Part shown: piece after piece, positions 47,856-57,069 of the stretch
Layout: every line of letters starts with the position of its first letter
How positions within the stretch are numbered: position 1 is the stretch's first letter
From: Fidelibacterota bacterium
GTDB taxonomy: Bacteria > Fidelibacterota > Marinisomatia > SCGC-AAA003-L08 > TS1B11
NCBI GenBank assembly: GCA_020354025.1
Contig: CP070638.1
Span: forward strand, 749,906 to 813,905
Direction: 5' to 3'
DNA: 64,000 nucleotides
The notes under the pieces: generated by a model
Told to the model about the DNA's origin: nothing
What the model saw: the letters and a program-made list of their open reading frames with translations, nothing else
Database searches by the model: none
Made by a program: the position numbers and the translations under genes

Positions 47856-48242
47856 TTATAACTTTACTGCTCTATCCCACAGCAGTTTTGCGAGCTGCTT
47901 TGCCGATTCTTTGTCAGACTTGATATAATTAATCAATGTTCGCTGAGTGTCCGTCAGGACTTCCTCATAAGGTGCTGAGCTCATTAACGATATCTCCTCT
48001 CCCTTTTCTGAGGAAGAACTCCCTACACCATACATCAACCACCATGGATTGATACCGTACAGATCACACATTTTCTCTATGACGCGAGTCGAGGGTATCA
48101 TTCGTTCGGTCTCATATCCACTAATGCTCTGACGCGTAACGTTGAGCTTTTCAGCCAATTCATTCTGCTTTAGTTTATCCTTCCGACGAAGATATCTCAT
48201 CCTCTCGCCAAATCCCTCTGTGTACTTACTCGATGCTTTCAC
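47856..48242 (-). CDS. Xre-family transcriptional regulator
   Basis: A 128-residue protein with a helix-turn-helix domain (about 10-65: FGERMRYLRRKDKLKQNELAEKLNVTRQSISGYETER and on) and a C-terminal helical part (about 90-128). The start is the GTG at 48242, eight bases after AAAGGAG. A longer frame reaches 48371, but its N-terminus is an unrelated hydrophobic stretch without a site. Located 123 bases upstream of the lipoprotein-membrane-kinase transcript on the same strand, so it may control it. No operator was identified. Confidence 0.8.
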   Translation of the reverse strand: MKASSKYTEGFGERMRYLRRKDKLKQNELAEKLNVTRQSISGYETERMIPSTRVIEKMCDLYGINPWWLMYGVGSSSSEKGEEISLMSSAPYEEVLTDTQRTLINYIKSDKESAKQLAKLLWDRAVKL

Positions 48243-48852
48243 GAATACAACTCCTTTATAAAGTTCTTCGATATTCCACTTATTAAATGTTACCAATCCG
48301 ATCAGGACAAAAATAATTATCCCATAAAAACTAGTAGTAATATTGCTTGAATGCAATAAAAATTTTGCCAAAGCATATAGTATTATGATGCAGGGATAAA
48401 ATGATTGGTATTAATATACTAAATTAGTAGACAATTATTAGCTGGCGACAAGTAATTAAGAATATTAAAGATGGATCGTAGTTAATAGTAACTCAAATTG
48501 CTATAGATAGAGTTGTATAATAGAAAGCTGCGATGCGAGCAAAGTATCTCTTCCCACTGCCGGCAGGAGGGCATCAACCCGAACTTGTACTACCGTTGGA
48601 TATCTGAGCTGACCTTGCAGAACCATGTGTTTCAAAAAGTTTAAATGTTACGGATTAAGACTTAGGTGCTATATGAGAGTTCATCAGGCGGAAAAGATGA
48701 AGCTCACCCACACGGTGTAACAGTCCGAATAGTCTATAACATGGGCTTTTCAAGCTATTTCCGGATCGTCGTAATCGATCTGCCATGAACACTGTCAGCT
48801 CCCCTTTTCAGGTCTAGTTGATAAGAGTTCTGGCAAGATAAAATTGAGGTTG
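48243..48852. other. 600-base mostly noncoding region with a transposase remnant
   Basis: Upstream part (48243-48500) is strongly AT-rich and must contain the promoter of the Xre gene. The middle carries an IS3-type OrfA remnant (48507-48644). The rest up to tRNA-Ser shows no gene. Confidence 0.5.
48507..48644 (+). pseudogene. IS3-family transposase OrfA remnant
   Basis: An open stretch of about 45 codons between stops reads KLRCEQSISSHCRQEGINPN then LYYRWISEL. This matches the helix-turn-helix of IS3-type OrfA proteins (GLRGEQSIAELCRREGINPNLYYRW pattern). No start, no rest of OrfA, no OrfB and no terminal repeats were found. It is a decayed fragment, next to tRNA-Ser (GCU), a common kind of insertion place. 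Confidence 0.65.
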
Positions 48853-48943
48853 CGGAGAGGGAGGGATTCGAACCCTCGATACAGCTCGTCACCGTATACC
48901 CGCTTAGCAGGCGGGCGCTTTCAGCCAGCTCAGCCACCTCTCC
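48853..48943 (-). tRNA. tRNA-Ser (anticodon GCU)
   Basis: A 91-base class II tRNA with acceptor stem GGAGAGG/CCTCTCC, anticodon stem-loop CCCGC-CTGCTAA-GCGGG giving GCT, a long variable arm and T-arm GGTTCGAATCC. Discriminator G, CCA not encoded. Third serine tRNA in the window. Confidence 0.95.
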
Positions 48944-49199
48944 AAACACCGTGGCAGTGGCGGAGACATATAGAATTTAGCTATGGCAAGCGCCATAATA
49001 AAGCTCTTGCGGAAAAGGTTTCCAGCTTTCCCTAGCAACGAACAGGCCGCAACGTCAATTGACTTCTTCGGTCACGGTTTTCTTTGTCCTACAGGTTCTT
49101 AGTGGCTACATTCCTACTGCCTGGCGGATGACGTTTCGGCCCGGTTTATTATGCAGCCGGGTCAGAAGATTATACATTAATACATTAGGGATAAGCAGC

Positions 49200-49577
49200 A
49201 TGGCACCTTCACAACTTTACTACTATAAAGCTTATGTTACTCGTGTGCATAGCGGTGATACCTGCCGCGTAGACCTCGACCTGGGAATGGGGATATGGAC
49301 CCGAGGTCTGGAGATCCGCCTTCATCGAGTCAAGGCGCCGGAGGTTAAAAGGAACAACCGCACGGCAGGCGTCGCCGCCCGGGATTACCTACGCGGTCTG
49401 ATCCTGGACCGGGAAGTCCTCCTCCGGACCATCAAAGACCGCAAGGACAAGCCCAGCCGTTATCTGGGGGAAATGAGAGTAGTAACCGAGACCGGCGAAA
49501 CCATTAACGTCAACGAGGACCTGGTAAAGGCAGGCCATGCCGAATACCAGGATCCACAGCCTTCGCCTGTTGACTAA
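49200..49577 (+). CDS. Staphylococcal nuclease-like protein
   Basis: A 125-residue SNase-fold protein. It keeps HSGDTCRVDLDLG, the Arg and Glu in IRLHRVKAPEVK and the second Arg in PSRYLGEM, which correspond to the three catalytic residues, so it is likely an active nuclease. There is no signal peptide, so it should act in the cytoplasm, as phage- and archaeal-type members do. The start at 49200 is preferred over an upstream in-frame start because the conserved fold begins there. It overlaps the convergent PEBP gene by four bases. Confidence 0.85.
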   Translation: MAPSQLYYYKAYVTRVHSGDTCRVDLDLGMGIWTRGLEIRLHRVKAPEVKRNNRTAGVAARDYLRGLILDREVLLRTIKDRKDKPSRYLGEMRVVTETGETINVNEDLVKAGHAEYQDPQPSPVD

Positions 49578-50032
49578 CGCCGGCGGGCGTAGCGGCCCAT
49601 GAGCTGAGCCTGTACCAAGACGTGCCCCTGCATGGCCGCTTCCACATGCTTCTTTGTGGCACCGGGACCAAGTTCGAGAGTTGTATCCAAGGCATAAAGA
49701 TTGAAATAGTAGCGGTGTGTACCTGAAGGGGGAGACGGCCCGCCGTACTCCTGCCGCCGGAAGTCCGTTATTCCCTGCACAACACCTTTCCGCTCCAGCG
49801 CATCCCTGGGAATACCTTCCTCGAAGCCTGCCATGTCGGGCGGGATATTATAGACCACCCAGTGAACCCAGGTGCCCATGGGAGCATCGGGATCATCGCT
49901 GATAAGGGCCAGTGATTTGGCGTTATCGGGCACACCGCTCCAGCTGAGGGGCGGAGACATGTCCTGCCCGTCAGAGGTATACCTAGCAGGGATCATCCCG
50001 CCTTCCTGAAACGCCGATGACATTATTATCAT
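49574..50032 (-). CDS. YbhB/YbcL-type phosphatidylethanolamine-binding-protein homolog
   Basis: A 152-residue PEBP-family protein with the signature DDPDAPMGTWVHWVVYNIP and a second motif GTHRYYFNLYALD. Bacterial members are cytoplasmic or periplasmic, bind small anions or phospholipid headgroups and have no agreed function. No signal peptide here. ATG at 50032, with an in-frame ATG three codons later. Convergent and overlapping by four bases with the nuclease gene. Confidence 0.9.
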   Translation of the reverse strand: MIIMSSAFQEGGMIPARYTSDGQDMSPPLSWSGVPDNAKSLALISDDPDAPMGTWVHWVVYNIPPDMAGFEEGIPRDALERKGVVQGITDFRRQEYGGPSPPSGTHRYYFNLYALDTTLELGPGATKKHVEAAMQGHVLVQAQLMGRYARRR

Positions 50033-50507
50033 TTTGCCCTTCCTCCTTTTCCTTCCCTATCCTGGCCACCTTAACACAGGAAAGCCACCAATCCCAAAAG
50101 AGGGATTAAGCACAGTTCAGTATTCATAATATGAAAGCTAGTGCCGATAGACTGATTTCGCAAGTTCCAGATCATCAGATAGAGGACCAAGGATGGCTGA
50201 ATGCTAGGGTACCAACATCCAGCAGTGCGGAGAGTGAAGACTATCAGTTGTATCCCGGAACCGACGCGGTCATATAGCGGCACTCCCGCACTGCTCAATG
50301 CTAATCCGCGCAACTACCAGGTGGGATAGGAGTATCAGATAATCCGATACTAATTAATAATCCACTGCTGCTCCTAAAGATTATTCTTCTATTCTACTCA
50401 ATATGGCTTTTTAACTAAACCGGTCTACTAATAAATTAGCAGCGGCACTCACTACCCGCTTTTGGGAATAGTCGTGGCTTATTAGTGAGTCATGGTTGGA
50501 TGCTAAG
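50033..50507. other. 475-base intergenic region, nothing recognised
   Basis: Divergent promoter region between the PEBP gene and the royal-jelly-type lipoprotein gene. Stops occur in every frame, and no RNA gene, repeat or clear promoter could be identified. Confidence 0.5.
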
Positions 50508-51632
50508 ATGTTGACTTCATGCCACAGAATCCTCACCGGCTCCATTATTATCTCGTTTTTTTTCACCGGTTGCGAACAGGACGCTCACCCTACTGAAAAC
50601 TTGCCCATAAATGGCAATGATACCGATTCTGTGGTAACATATGATTATACCCTCCACACTGTGGCTCAATCCGAGCGTCTATGGACTGGAGTTGCTGTTT
50701 CTGATGAAGGCCGGATCTTCGTCAATTATCCTCACTGGTGGCCAGAAGAGCATATATCAGTCGCGGAACTGACCTCCAGTGGAAAGGTAGCATATCCGAA
50801 TCAGATATGGAACACTCCTGAATCCGAGTTATCTCCAAAGTGGTATTTTGTCTGCGTGCAAAGTGTTTATATCGATAGTGAGAACTACCTGTGGATTCTA
50901 GACCCGGGGGATGATCCAAGGCGAGGCATAATTGACGAAGCTCCGAAGCTAATTAAGGTCGACCTTCAGAGCGACAAGGTCATCAAACGGGTGTATTTCG
51001 ACTCCACAATTGCGCCACCAAACAGCTATTTGAATGATGTGCGTATAGATACCGAGCGGGACTATGCTTACCTTACCGACTCCGGCCTGGGAGCTATTAT
51101 CACCGTAGACCTAACCACCAAGGAAAGCAGGCGCCTGCTGGCGGATCACTCGTCCACAAAGGCAGATGATATCACCTTATCCATTGAGGATCGTCCCTGG
51201 GTGCGATCGGATGGCTCGTCGATAAAGGTGCATTCGGACGGCCTGGCCTTGGACCTAACTGGCGAATACCTATATTACCAGGCGCTGACTAGCCGGAAGC
51301 TCTATCGTGTTCCTACCGAGGCATTATGCGATACGGCGCTATCAACCAGGGAGTTGTCATACAAAGTTGAATTTGTGAAGGCAAGCGGCGCGTCCGACGC
51401 AATCGAGTTCGGCCCGGACGGTAACCTGTATCTCACAGCGATAGAGCACAACGCCATCCGCTGTCTGACTCCGGATGGCGAAGTCGAGACTATCATCCAG
51501 GACAAGCATCTAAAGTGGCCGGACAGCTTCTCTATAACAGCCGATGGCGATATTTACGTAACCACCTCGCAGGTTCACAGAGGGAGTAATCCCACCGAGC
51601 CTTACGGCCTGTTCAAATTAGTCCCCAAATAG
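50508..51632 (+). CDS. Major-royal-jelly/Yellow-family beta-propeller lipoprotein
   Basis: A 374-residue exported propeller. Lipobox FFFTGC, then family segments VYIDSENYLWILDPG, KVDLQSDKVIKRVYFD, YLNDVRIDTERDYAYLTDSGLGAIITVDL, HSDGLALDLTGEYLYYQ and a last blade with SFSITADGDIYVTTSQ. This is the MRJP/Yellow pattern; bacterial members are of unknown role, some resemble SMP-30 lactonases. The ATG at 50508 is chosen over a TTG four codons upstream, though the ribosome-binding site is weak. Stands alone on the plus strand. Confidence 0.85.
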   Translation: MLTSCHRILTGSIIISFFFTGCEQDAHPTENLPINGNDTDSVVTYDYTLHTVAQSERLWTGVAVSDEGRIFVNYPHWWPEEHISVAELTSSGKVAYPNQIWNTPESELSPKWYFVCVQSVYIDSENYLWILDPGDDPRRGIIDEAPKLIKVDLQSDKVIKRVYFDSTIAPPNSYLNDVRIDTERDYAYLTDSGLGAIITVDLTTKESRRLLADHSSTKADDITLSIEDRPWVRSDGSSIKVHSDGLALDLTGEYLYYQALTSRKLYRVPTEALCDTALSTRELSYKVEFVKASGASDAIEFGPDGNLYLTAIEHNAIRCLTPDGEVETIIQDKHLKWPDSFSITADGDIYVTTSQVHRGSNPTEPYGLFKLVPK

Positions 51633-51699
51633 CCGTACTGCCTCCCCTTATCCTAGAAGATTCACGCACCAACCACTCACGAGCCCGGAAGGCAGCGCC

Positions 51700-53172
51700 T
51701 CAGGGTATCAGCACTCCTTTCAGGAGGAACAGGGCGGCGGTAATGAGAATGACTCCGGTGAAGTTCAACAGGATCCCTACTCTAGCCATCTGGGGTATGG
51801 TGAGACGGTCGGTGCCAAAGACGATGGCGTTGGGGGGTGTGGCGACGGGCATCATGAAGGCGCAGGAGGCGGAGATGGTGGCGGGTACCATAAGCATGAG
51901 GGGGTTGATATCTATACTCACCGCCACCGCCGCCAGTACGGGCAGCAGCAGCTCCGCTGTAGCCGTGTTAGAAGTCAGCTCGGTGAGGAATGTGACTGCT
52001 AAGCAGAGGGTGGCCACGATGAGGATCGTAGGCAGACCTGACAGCCCCGCCAGGTTTGCACCAATCCACTGAGACAGACCACTGGCGGTAAATCCGCGGG
52101 CTAATACGAAACCACCGCCGAAGAGCAAGACAATATGCCAAGGCAGCGCCTTAGCAGTACGCCAGTCCATCAGGCGTCCCGAAGGACTCTTCCCGGAGCG
52201 GAACAGGAACATCGAGACAGCTACCAGCACCGCCACGGTCCCGTCCTTTACGTAGACAGACAGCCCCAGCAGGTAGCCCCAGCCATGAAGGGTGAGTGAG
52301 CCTAGATTCACATCACCGCGGGTCAGCCACAGCAGGGCTAAGGCCATAAAGTGCGCCAGAACCAGCTTCTCTTCCCGGCTCATTGGACCCAGTTCGGCCA
52401 GCTCTTCGGTAAAGAGTTTTCGATCGATACTGGCTAGGCTGCCAGATCGTGTTGCCCATGTAGATAGTCCGATCCAGGTGATGATCAGGAACACCAAGCT
52501 AATAGGAAATGCAAAGAAGAACCAGCCGGTGAAGGATATCTCCGGTAACTCGGGAAAGATTATGGCATAAATCCGGCTGAAGGCCAGGTTAGGGGGTGTA
52601 CCGATAAGTGTGGCGATCCCACCGATGGAGGCGGCATAGGCGATCCCCAGCAGAAGGGCTACGGCCAGGCGTGGTGACTGATTGTTATCGGACGCCTCCA
52701 GCCGAGCCAGAGCACCCAGGGCGATGGGCACCATCATCATGGTGGTGGCCGTATTGGAAATCCACATGGATAGGAAGGCTGTAGCCACCATGAAGCCCAA
52801 TAAGAGCAGACGGGGGCTGCTGCCTACACCAGAGATGATAGTCAAAGCCAGGCGGCGATGGAGCTGCCAGCGCTCCATTGCCAGTGCGACCATAAAACCA
52901 CCCAGGAACAGAAAAATAGTATCATTGAAATAGAAACCAGCTACCTCGTTCCCAGGCATGATCTTCAAGAATGGGAAAAGTACCACAGGCAGAATAGCTG
53001 TGGCCGCCAGGGGCACCGCCTCGGTGAGCCACCAGATGACCATCCAGAGAGCAACCGCGGCGGTATAGGTAATCGCGGGTCTCTCGGGATCAATATCTAC
53101 CAGCAGGATCACAATCAAGGCGGCCAGAGGCCCGGCCCATTTTGCGACGCGGCGGAGGGGTATGGTGGTCAT
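51700..53172 (-). CDS. DASS-family anion:sodium symporter (SLC13 type)
   Basis: A 490-residue inner-membrane carrier with about 11-13 helices and both substrate/sodium signatures, ISNTATTMMMVP and LTSNTATAELLLPV (each holding the Ser-Asn-Thr motif), which mark the divalent-anion symporter family. Substrates are C4-dicarboxylates, citrate or sulfate. The arrangement does not decide which. A role in taking up sulfate released by the sulfatases is possible but not shown; a dicarboxylate would fit the general metabolism equally well. Confidence 0.9.
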   Translation of the reverse strand: MTTIPLRRVAKWAGPLAALIVILLVDIDPERPAITYTAAVALWMVIWWLTEAVPLAATAILPVVLFPFLKIMPGNEVAGFYFNDTIFLFLGGFMVALAMERWQLHRRLALTIISGVGSSPRLLLLGFMVATAFLSMWISNTATTMMMVPIALGALARLEASDNNQSPRLAVALLLGIAYAASIGGIATLIGTPPNLAFSRIYAIIFPELPEISFTGWFFFAFPISLVFLIITWIGLSTWATRSGSLASIDRKLFTEELAELGPMSREEKLVLAHFMALALLWLTRGDVNLGSLTLHGWGYLLGLSVYVKDGTVAVLVAVSMFLFRSGKSPSGRLMDWRTAKALPWHIVLLFGGGFVLARGFTASGLSQWIGANLAGLSGLPTILIVATLCLAVTFLTELTSNTATAELLLPVLAAVAVSIDINPLMLMVPATISASCAFMMPVATPPNAIVFGTDRLTIPQMARVGILLNFTGVILITAALFLLKGVLIP

Positions 53173-53293
53173 AGCACGTAGTGATCCAGAGCTACTGATT
53201 CATTCGGGGATTTGAAATTGATACATATATGTAAATCATGTTATCGGTCAGTTGTCTCCAATAATTTATAGCAGCCTCAATTGAGTATCCGGT

Positions 53294-54379
53294 TTACGCC
53301 CTCGCAAACTGCTTCCCTGCCGACTGGATCACCAGTCCTTTCATCTCCAGGTGCAGGAGAACACCCAGAAGCTCGGAGACATCCCGCTTTAGATCCTCAG
53401 CGATGCGGTCCACCAGCACCGGCTCGCCCGTCAAATACTCCATAATCTCCCGCTCAGTATCTGTCAGGTCTACCTCCCGCAGGATTTCCATCTGCTGGCC
53501 AGGCCGGACAGAGTAGGGGGGAGTCAGCTCGGACAGGACATCCTCAACCCTCGTCACCAGCTTGGCGCCCCTCTGAATGATCTCATGGCAACCGTCGGAC
53601 TTGGCACTATCTACCCTACCGGGCAGGGCGAAGACTTCCCGATCCTGGTCGAGGGCATGGTAAGCGGTGATCAGGGCACCACTTCCTTTTCCGGCTTCCA
53701 CAACCAGAGTTCCCAGCGACAAGCCGCTGATAATCCGGTTACGTTGTGGGAAATGATGGGCGTCCGGGCTGGTACCGGGCGGGTATTCCGATACAGTCAG
53801 CCCCTTTCCCAGCAGCTCCTGGTAAATCTTACGATTCTCCATCGGATAGATCACATCCACCCCGCACCCCAGCACAGCGACAGTATTTCCTCCAGTATCC
53901 AGGGTTGCTTTGTGGGCCGCCGTATCAATGCCCCGGGCAAATCCACTTACAATGCCTAATCCGGCAGCCACCAACTCCTGACACAAGCGGCGTGTCTGGT
54001 CCCGGCCATAACTAGTGGGTTGGCGGGTACCTACTACAGCCAGGAAGTCTCCCTCAAGACTTCCCGCCCCCCGGACATATAACCCCGTTGGTGCGTCATA
54101 AAGTGCTTTCAACTGGACCGGGTAATCCTCATGCCAGTAGTGCACATACCGGGTACTAAGGCGTGGTAGCTGCTCCAGAATTCGTTGCCCGGTATCCGGA
54201 TCGGCTGCGCGGAGTCGTTCGATCAATGTATCCGAGACGCGTTCAACGCTAACCAAATCCCGGCTAAGGAGGTCATTCCAGTTGATGACATCAGAGAAGG
54301 TGTTCAGAATCGCCCTCACCCTCCGGGAACCCAGACCGGGCACCTCACCCAGGGTAATGATGACCTCATCGGGCAGCAA
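53294..54379 (-). CDS. dprA: DNA processing protein DprA
   Basis: Loads RecA on incoming single-stranded DNA during transformation. The 361-residue protein has N-terminal helix-hairpin-helix (GEVPGLGSRRVRAIL), the Rossmann-like core with VVGTRQPTSYG, SGFARGIDTAAHKATL and AVLGCGVDVIYP, NRIISGLSLGTLVVEAGKGSGAL, and a C-terminal winged helix (about 305-360). It starts with TTG. comEC lies at the other end of the window. The gene follows the M14 peptidase gene by 12 bases. Confidence 0.95.
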   Translation of the reverse strand: MLPDEVIITLGEVPGLGSRRVRAILNTFSDVINWNDLLSRDLVSVERVSDTLIERLRAADPDTGQRILEQLPRLSTRYVHYWHEDYPVQLKALYDAPTGLYVRGAGSLEGDFLAVVGTRQPTSYGRDQTRRLCQELVAAGLGIVSGFARGIDTAAHKATLDTGGNTVAVLGCGVDVIYPMENRKIYQELLGKGLTVSEYPPGTSPDAHHFPQRNRIISGLSLGTLVVEAGKGSGALITAYHALDQDREVFALPGRVDSAKSDGCHEIIQRGAKLVTRVEDVLSELTPPYSVRPGQQMEILREVDLTDTEREIMEYLTGEPVLVDRIAEDLKRDVSELLGVLLHLEMKGLVIQSAGKQFARA

Positions 54380-54390
54380 AGTTTAGCTCA

Positions 54391-57069
54391 CTATCTGCGC
54401 AGGGACGGTGACAGCATCACCGCATTCATAAACAGTTTACTCATACCTCGCCAGTATCCACGGAAGTTGGGATCATCGGCAAAGAGGATCACGTGGCCTT
54501 CCCCAACATGCTCATCAACCAAGAATACCTTCTCAGACAGCTGGGAATCGGCACCATCCCAGGCGAAACCGCTCACCTTGCCGCCACCCTCGGGAAAGAC
54601 CGCTACGTTCACACCATCCTCGCTTGGTATAAAAATATAGTCAGACTGGACGTGCACATAGGTATCCTCATCGTATCCATAGGACAAGTAGTGGTGCCGG
54701 TTCAATTGAACCTCAAAGATGGCTCCGGGAATCGACTGCGGCCGGTGGGCGTGAGGAACCTCTTGTTCATTCTCCCGGCGCTGTTTGATCTTTTCCCGTG
54801 TCTGTTCTTCCGGTCGTACGTCATCAGCCGGAAGAACGGATGTCAAATCCAGTTCCTCCCCGGTAAGAAACGCCGCGCCGCTTTTCAAACCGATCAACGT
54901 TCCCCCACCTTGAATCCACGCCTTAACCTTCCCCATCACCTGATCATCCAAAACGTCCCCATAACTGTCCGAGGCATGTGGCAGTATCAATACATCGTAA
55001 TCGTTCAGTTGCACGTCTTCCAGCCTATGAGGCCAGATTGCCGTAAATGGGAGACGATATTCCTGCTCAAGCAGCCAGGCGAGCCAGCCGTAGCTGTATG
55101 CCGAAAGCGGCGGCTGCGGATAGAGAGCTAAGACTCTCGGCTGTTTGATAAAAACCACATTGTCACTTCCCAGGTCAATGCCTTCTTCCGTCCAGCCGGT
55201 GGACGTGGAAACGAGCTCGACAGGATAGGTCTCTATTACAGTCCGCATGAGCGCGGGAAGTTCAAGTGGGTTATCAGCGGGAAACACCACTAACGTTCCC
55301 CGGGGGTATATTACCCCAGCTTGGGTGAACGACTCCCTACTCATGTGCACCTGCACTCCCTCCTGCCAGAGGTGGACGAGGGTCTGCAAGGCGTAGTGGC
55401 TCCGATAAGGGATCAGGTAGGCATATATGGATTCTTCCTTGCTCAAGGGCGTATTGGAACCAGCCCAACCCTTCTGGGGATCGAAGGGCCGGGTCCTGAC
55501 CCGGGATACCTCAGCGGTAGTATACACAGTTGCGTCGTAGGCCAGGGGAAGCGACCAAGCTGTCACGTCGTAGATCCTGTCTGGCAGCCGCTCTTCGTGG
55601 CGTCGCAGCTCTTCTTCTATAAAAGTCCGGTCGAGTTCCGATTCAGGTTCGAAAATGGCTTTCAACAGGGCATGACGCGGCTGTTCCAGCGGGACGATCA
55701 GGGTACCTGTCGGGAAGCGCATACGCCCCGCCCTCTGACCAAGATGCGTGGAAACCTTTTTAACAGCAAAACTCTCTTCCGCTTCCTGCACTTCAATGCC
55801 CAGGGCAATGAGAAGGGCGGAGAGATCCAGATTGTTTCGGTCGTCAGGGCCCAGAGGCAGGATATATCGACGAATCGGCCCCTGCATACCGAGCTTCAGG
55901 CCAGCCTGGAACTGGTCAGTGAAATCACGCAACAGTTCCCTGCGGTTCCTGGCGGCGGTGGTAATAGTAGTGACGCCAGTGGTAAAGTGGTGCCGGATAG
56001 CCTCGGCAAGAGTGACTATATGGCCGTCAGGCTTTTCAATGTGCCGCCCCTCCGCGGAGGCCTGTTCGAAGGTCATAGCCACGGCCCCGTTGAGCATAGG
56101 CCAGGAATCGCCGTATCCGGGGTAAAAGGAATCGAAGATTTCGCGGGTAAAATATCTCCAGCCCTGGCGGTCAAAAGCCCGGGCGTTTTCCCGGCCAAAG
56201 ATCTCCAGCCATTTCAATACCTGGGGACTGAAGTTCTTGTTCACTGCCTCCGCCGGGGGTGCGAAATAGTAGGACGAACGGTGGCCCATTTCATGATAGC
56301 TCCCAAAAACTTGCGGCAGCCAGCGTTGAACCTGCTGAACCCGCGCCCTGGTCTCCTGCTGGGTGAGAACAAACCAATCCCGGTTAAGGTCGAATAGATA
56401 ATGGTTGGTGCGGCCTCCGATAGGATAGGGGCTGTGCTCTACGGCGTTGGGATCGGGATTGGCCGGTAAGGCCTGAGTGTTCTCGTAATAGCTGATATAG
56501 CGCATGCGCCCGTCCGGATTAAGCAGGGGATCAATAACCACCACGGTGTTATCCAGTACTTCGCGCGTTTGATCGGAGCGGTCGGCGGCCAGGTGGTAGG
56601 CCGTCAATAAGGCCGCCTCGGTATTGGAGTGTTCGTCGCCATGGATACTGTAGGCCAGATAGACCACGACGGGGCGAGTATCGATTATGCGGCTTCGGTC
56701 ACCTGGAAGCCGAGGATCCATCAGCACCTGGAGGCCGCCGGTGATCTGCTCCACTTCAGCCAGGTGCTCGGGTGTGGATATCACCGCGATTACCAACTGC
56801 CGCCCTTGATATGATTCACCATAGGTTTCCAGATTGACCCGGCCGCTAGCTGCTGCCAGGGTTTGAAGGTAGTAGAGCATTTCACGATGGCCAGTGAGGG
56901 CCTCACCGGGAGCATATCCCAGGATTTCCGTATAGGTAGGGATGGCCTGGTCGTAGTCAGTCTCCGGCAGCCAATCCTTGATGGCCGGGTCGGCCGCGAT
57001 TGCTGGGGCACACAGTAGCAGCAGCAGTAAAAGCTTGCCTGGCAGTTGGCGGCAGGACTTATATGTCAT
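54391..57069 (-). CDS. Exported M14-family zinc carboxypeptidase
   Basis: A 892-residue secreted peptidase. It has a signal peptide (about 1-26), the zinc ligands His and Glu in SIHGDEHSNTEAALL, DPLLNPDGRMRY (substrate Arg), the third ligand His in GSYHEMGHRSSYYFAPP and the catalytic Glu in AMTFEQASAEGR. The C-terminal half (about 600-890) includes a glutamine-amidotransferase-like Rossmann segment (VLALYPQPPLSAYSYGWLAWLL, VLILPHASD). This M14 plus GATase-like layout occurs, as I recall, in Bacteroidota and related groups. Its start overlaps the end of obgE by 11 bases. Confidence 0.9.
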   Translation of the reverse strand: MTYKSCRQLPGKLLLLLLLCAPAIAADPAIKDWLPETDYDQAIPTYTEILGYAPGEALTGHREMLYYLQTLAAASGRVNLETYGESYQGRQLVIAVISTPEHLAEVEQITGGLQVLMDPRLPGDRSRIIDTRPVVVYLAYSIHGDEHSNTEAALLTAYHLAADRSDQTREVLDNTVVVIDPLLNPDGRMRYISYYENTQALPANPDPNAVEHSPYPIGGRTNHYLFDLNRDWFVLTQQETRARVQQVQRWLPQVFGSYHEMGHRSSYYFAPPAEAVNKNFSPQVLKWLEIFGRENARAFDRQGWRYFTREIFDSFYPGYGDSWPMLNGAVAMTFEQASAEGRHIEKPDGHIVTLAEAIRHHFTTGVTTITTAARNRRELLRDFTDQFQAGLKLGMQGPIRRYILPLGPDDRNNLDLSALLIALGIEVQEAEESFAVKKVSTHLGQRAGRMRFPTGTLIVPLEQPRHALLKAIFEPESELDRTFIEEELRRHEERLPDRIYDVTAWSLPLAYDATVYTTAEVSRVRTRPFDPQKGWAGSNTPLSKEESIYAYLIPYRSHYALQTLVHLWQEGVQVHMSRESFTQAGVIYPRGTLVVFPADNPLELPALMRTVIETYPVELVSTSTGWTEEGIDLGSDNVVFIKQPRVLALYPQPPLSAYSYGWLAWLLEQEYRLPFTAIWPHRLEDVQLNDYDVLILPHASDSYGDVLDDQVMGKVKAWIQGGGTLIGLKSGAAFLTGEELDLTSVLPADDVRPEEQTREKIKQRRENEQEVPHAHRPQSIPGAIFEVQLNRHHYLSYGYDEDTYVHVQSDYIFIPSEDGVNVAVFPEGGGKVSGFAWDGADSQLSEKVFLVDEHVGEGHVILFADDPNFRGYWRGMSKLFMNAVMLSPSLRR

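Noticed and set aside
55321..56397. 358-codon plus-strand frame opposite the M14 peptidase
   Set aside because: Shadow of the peptidase gene, low-complexity translation with no domain.
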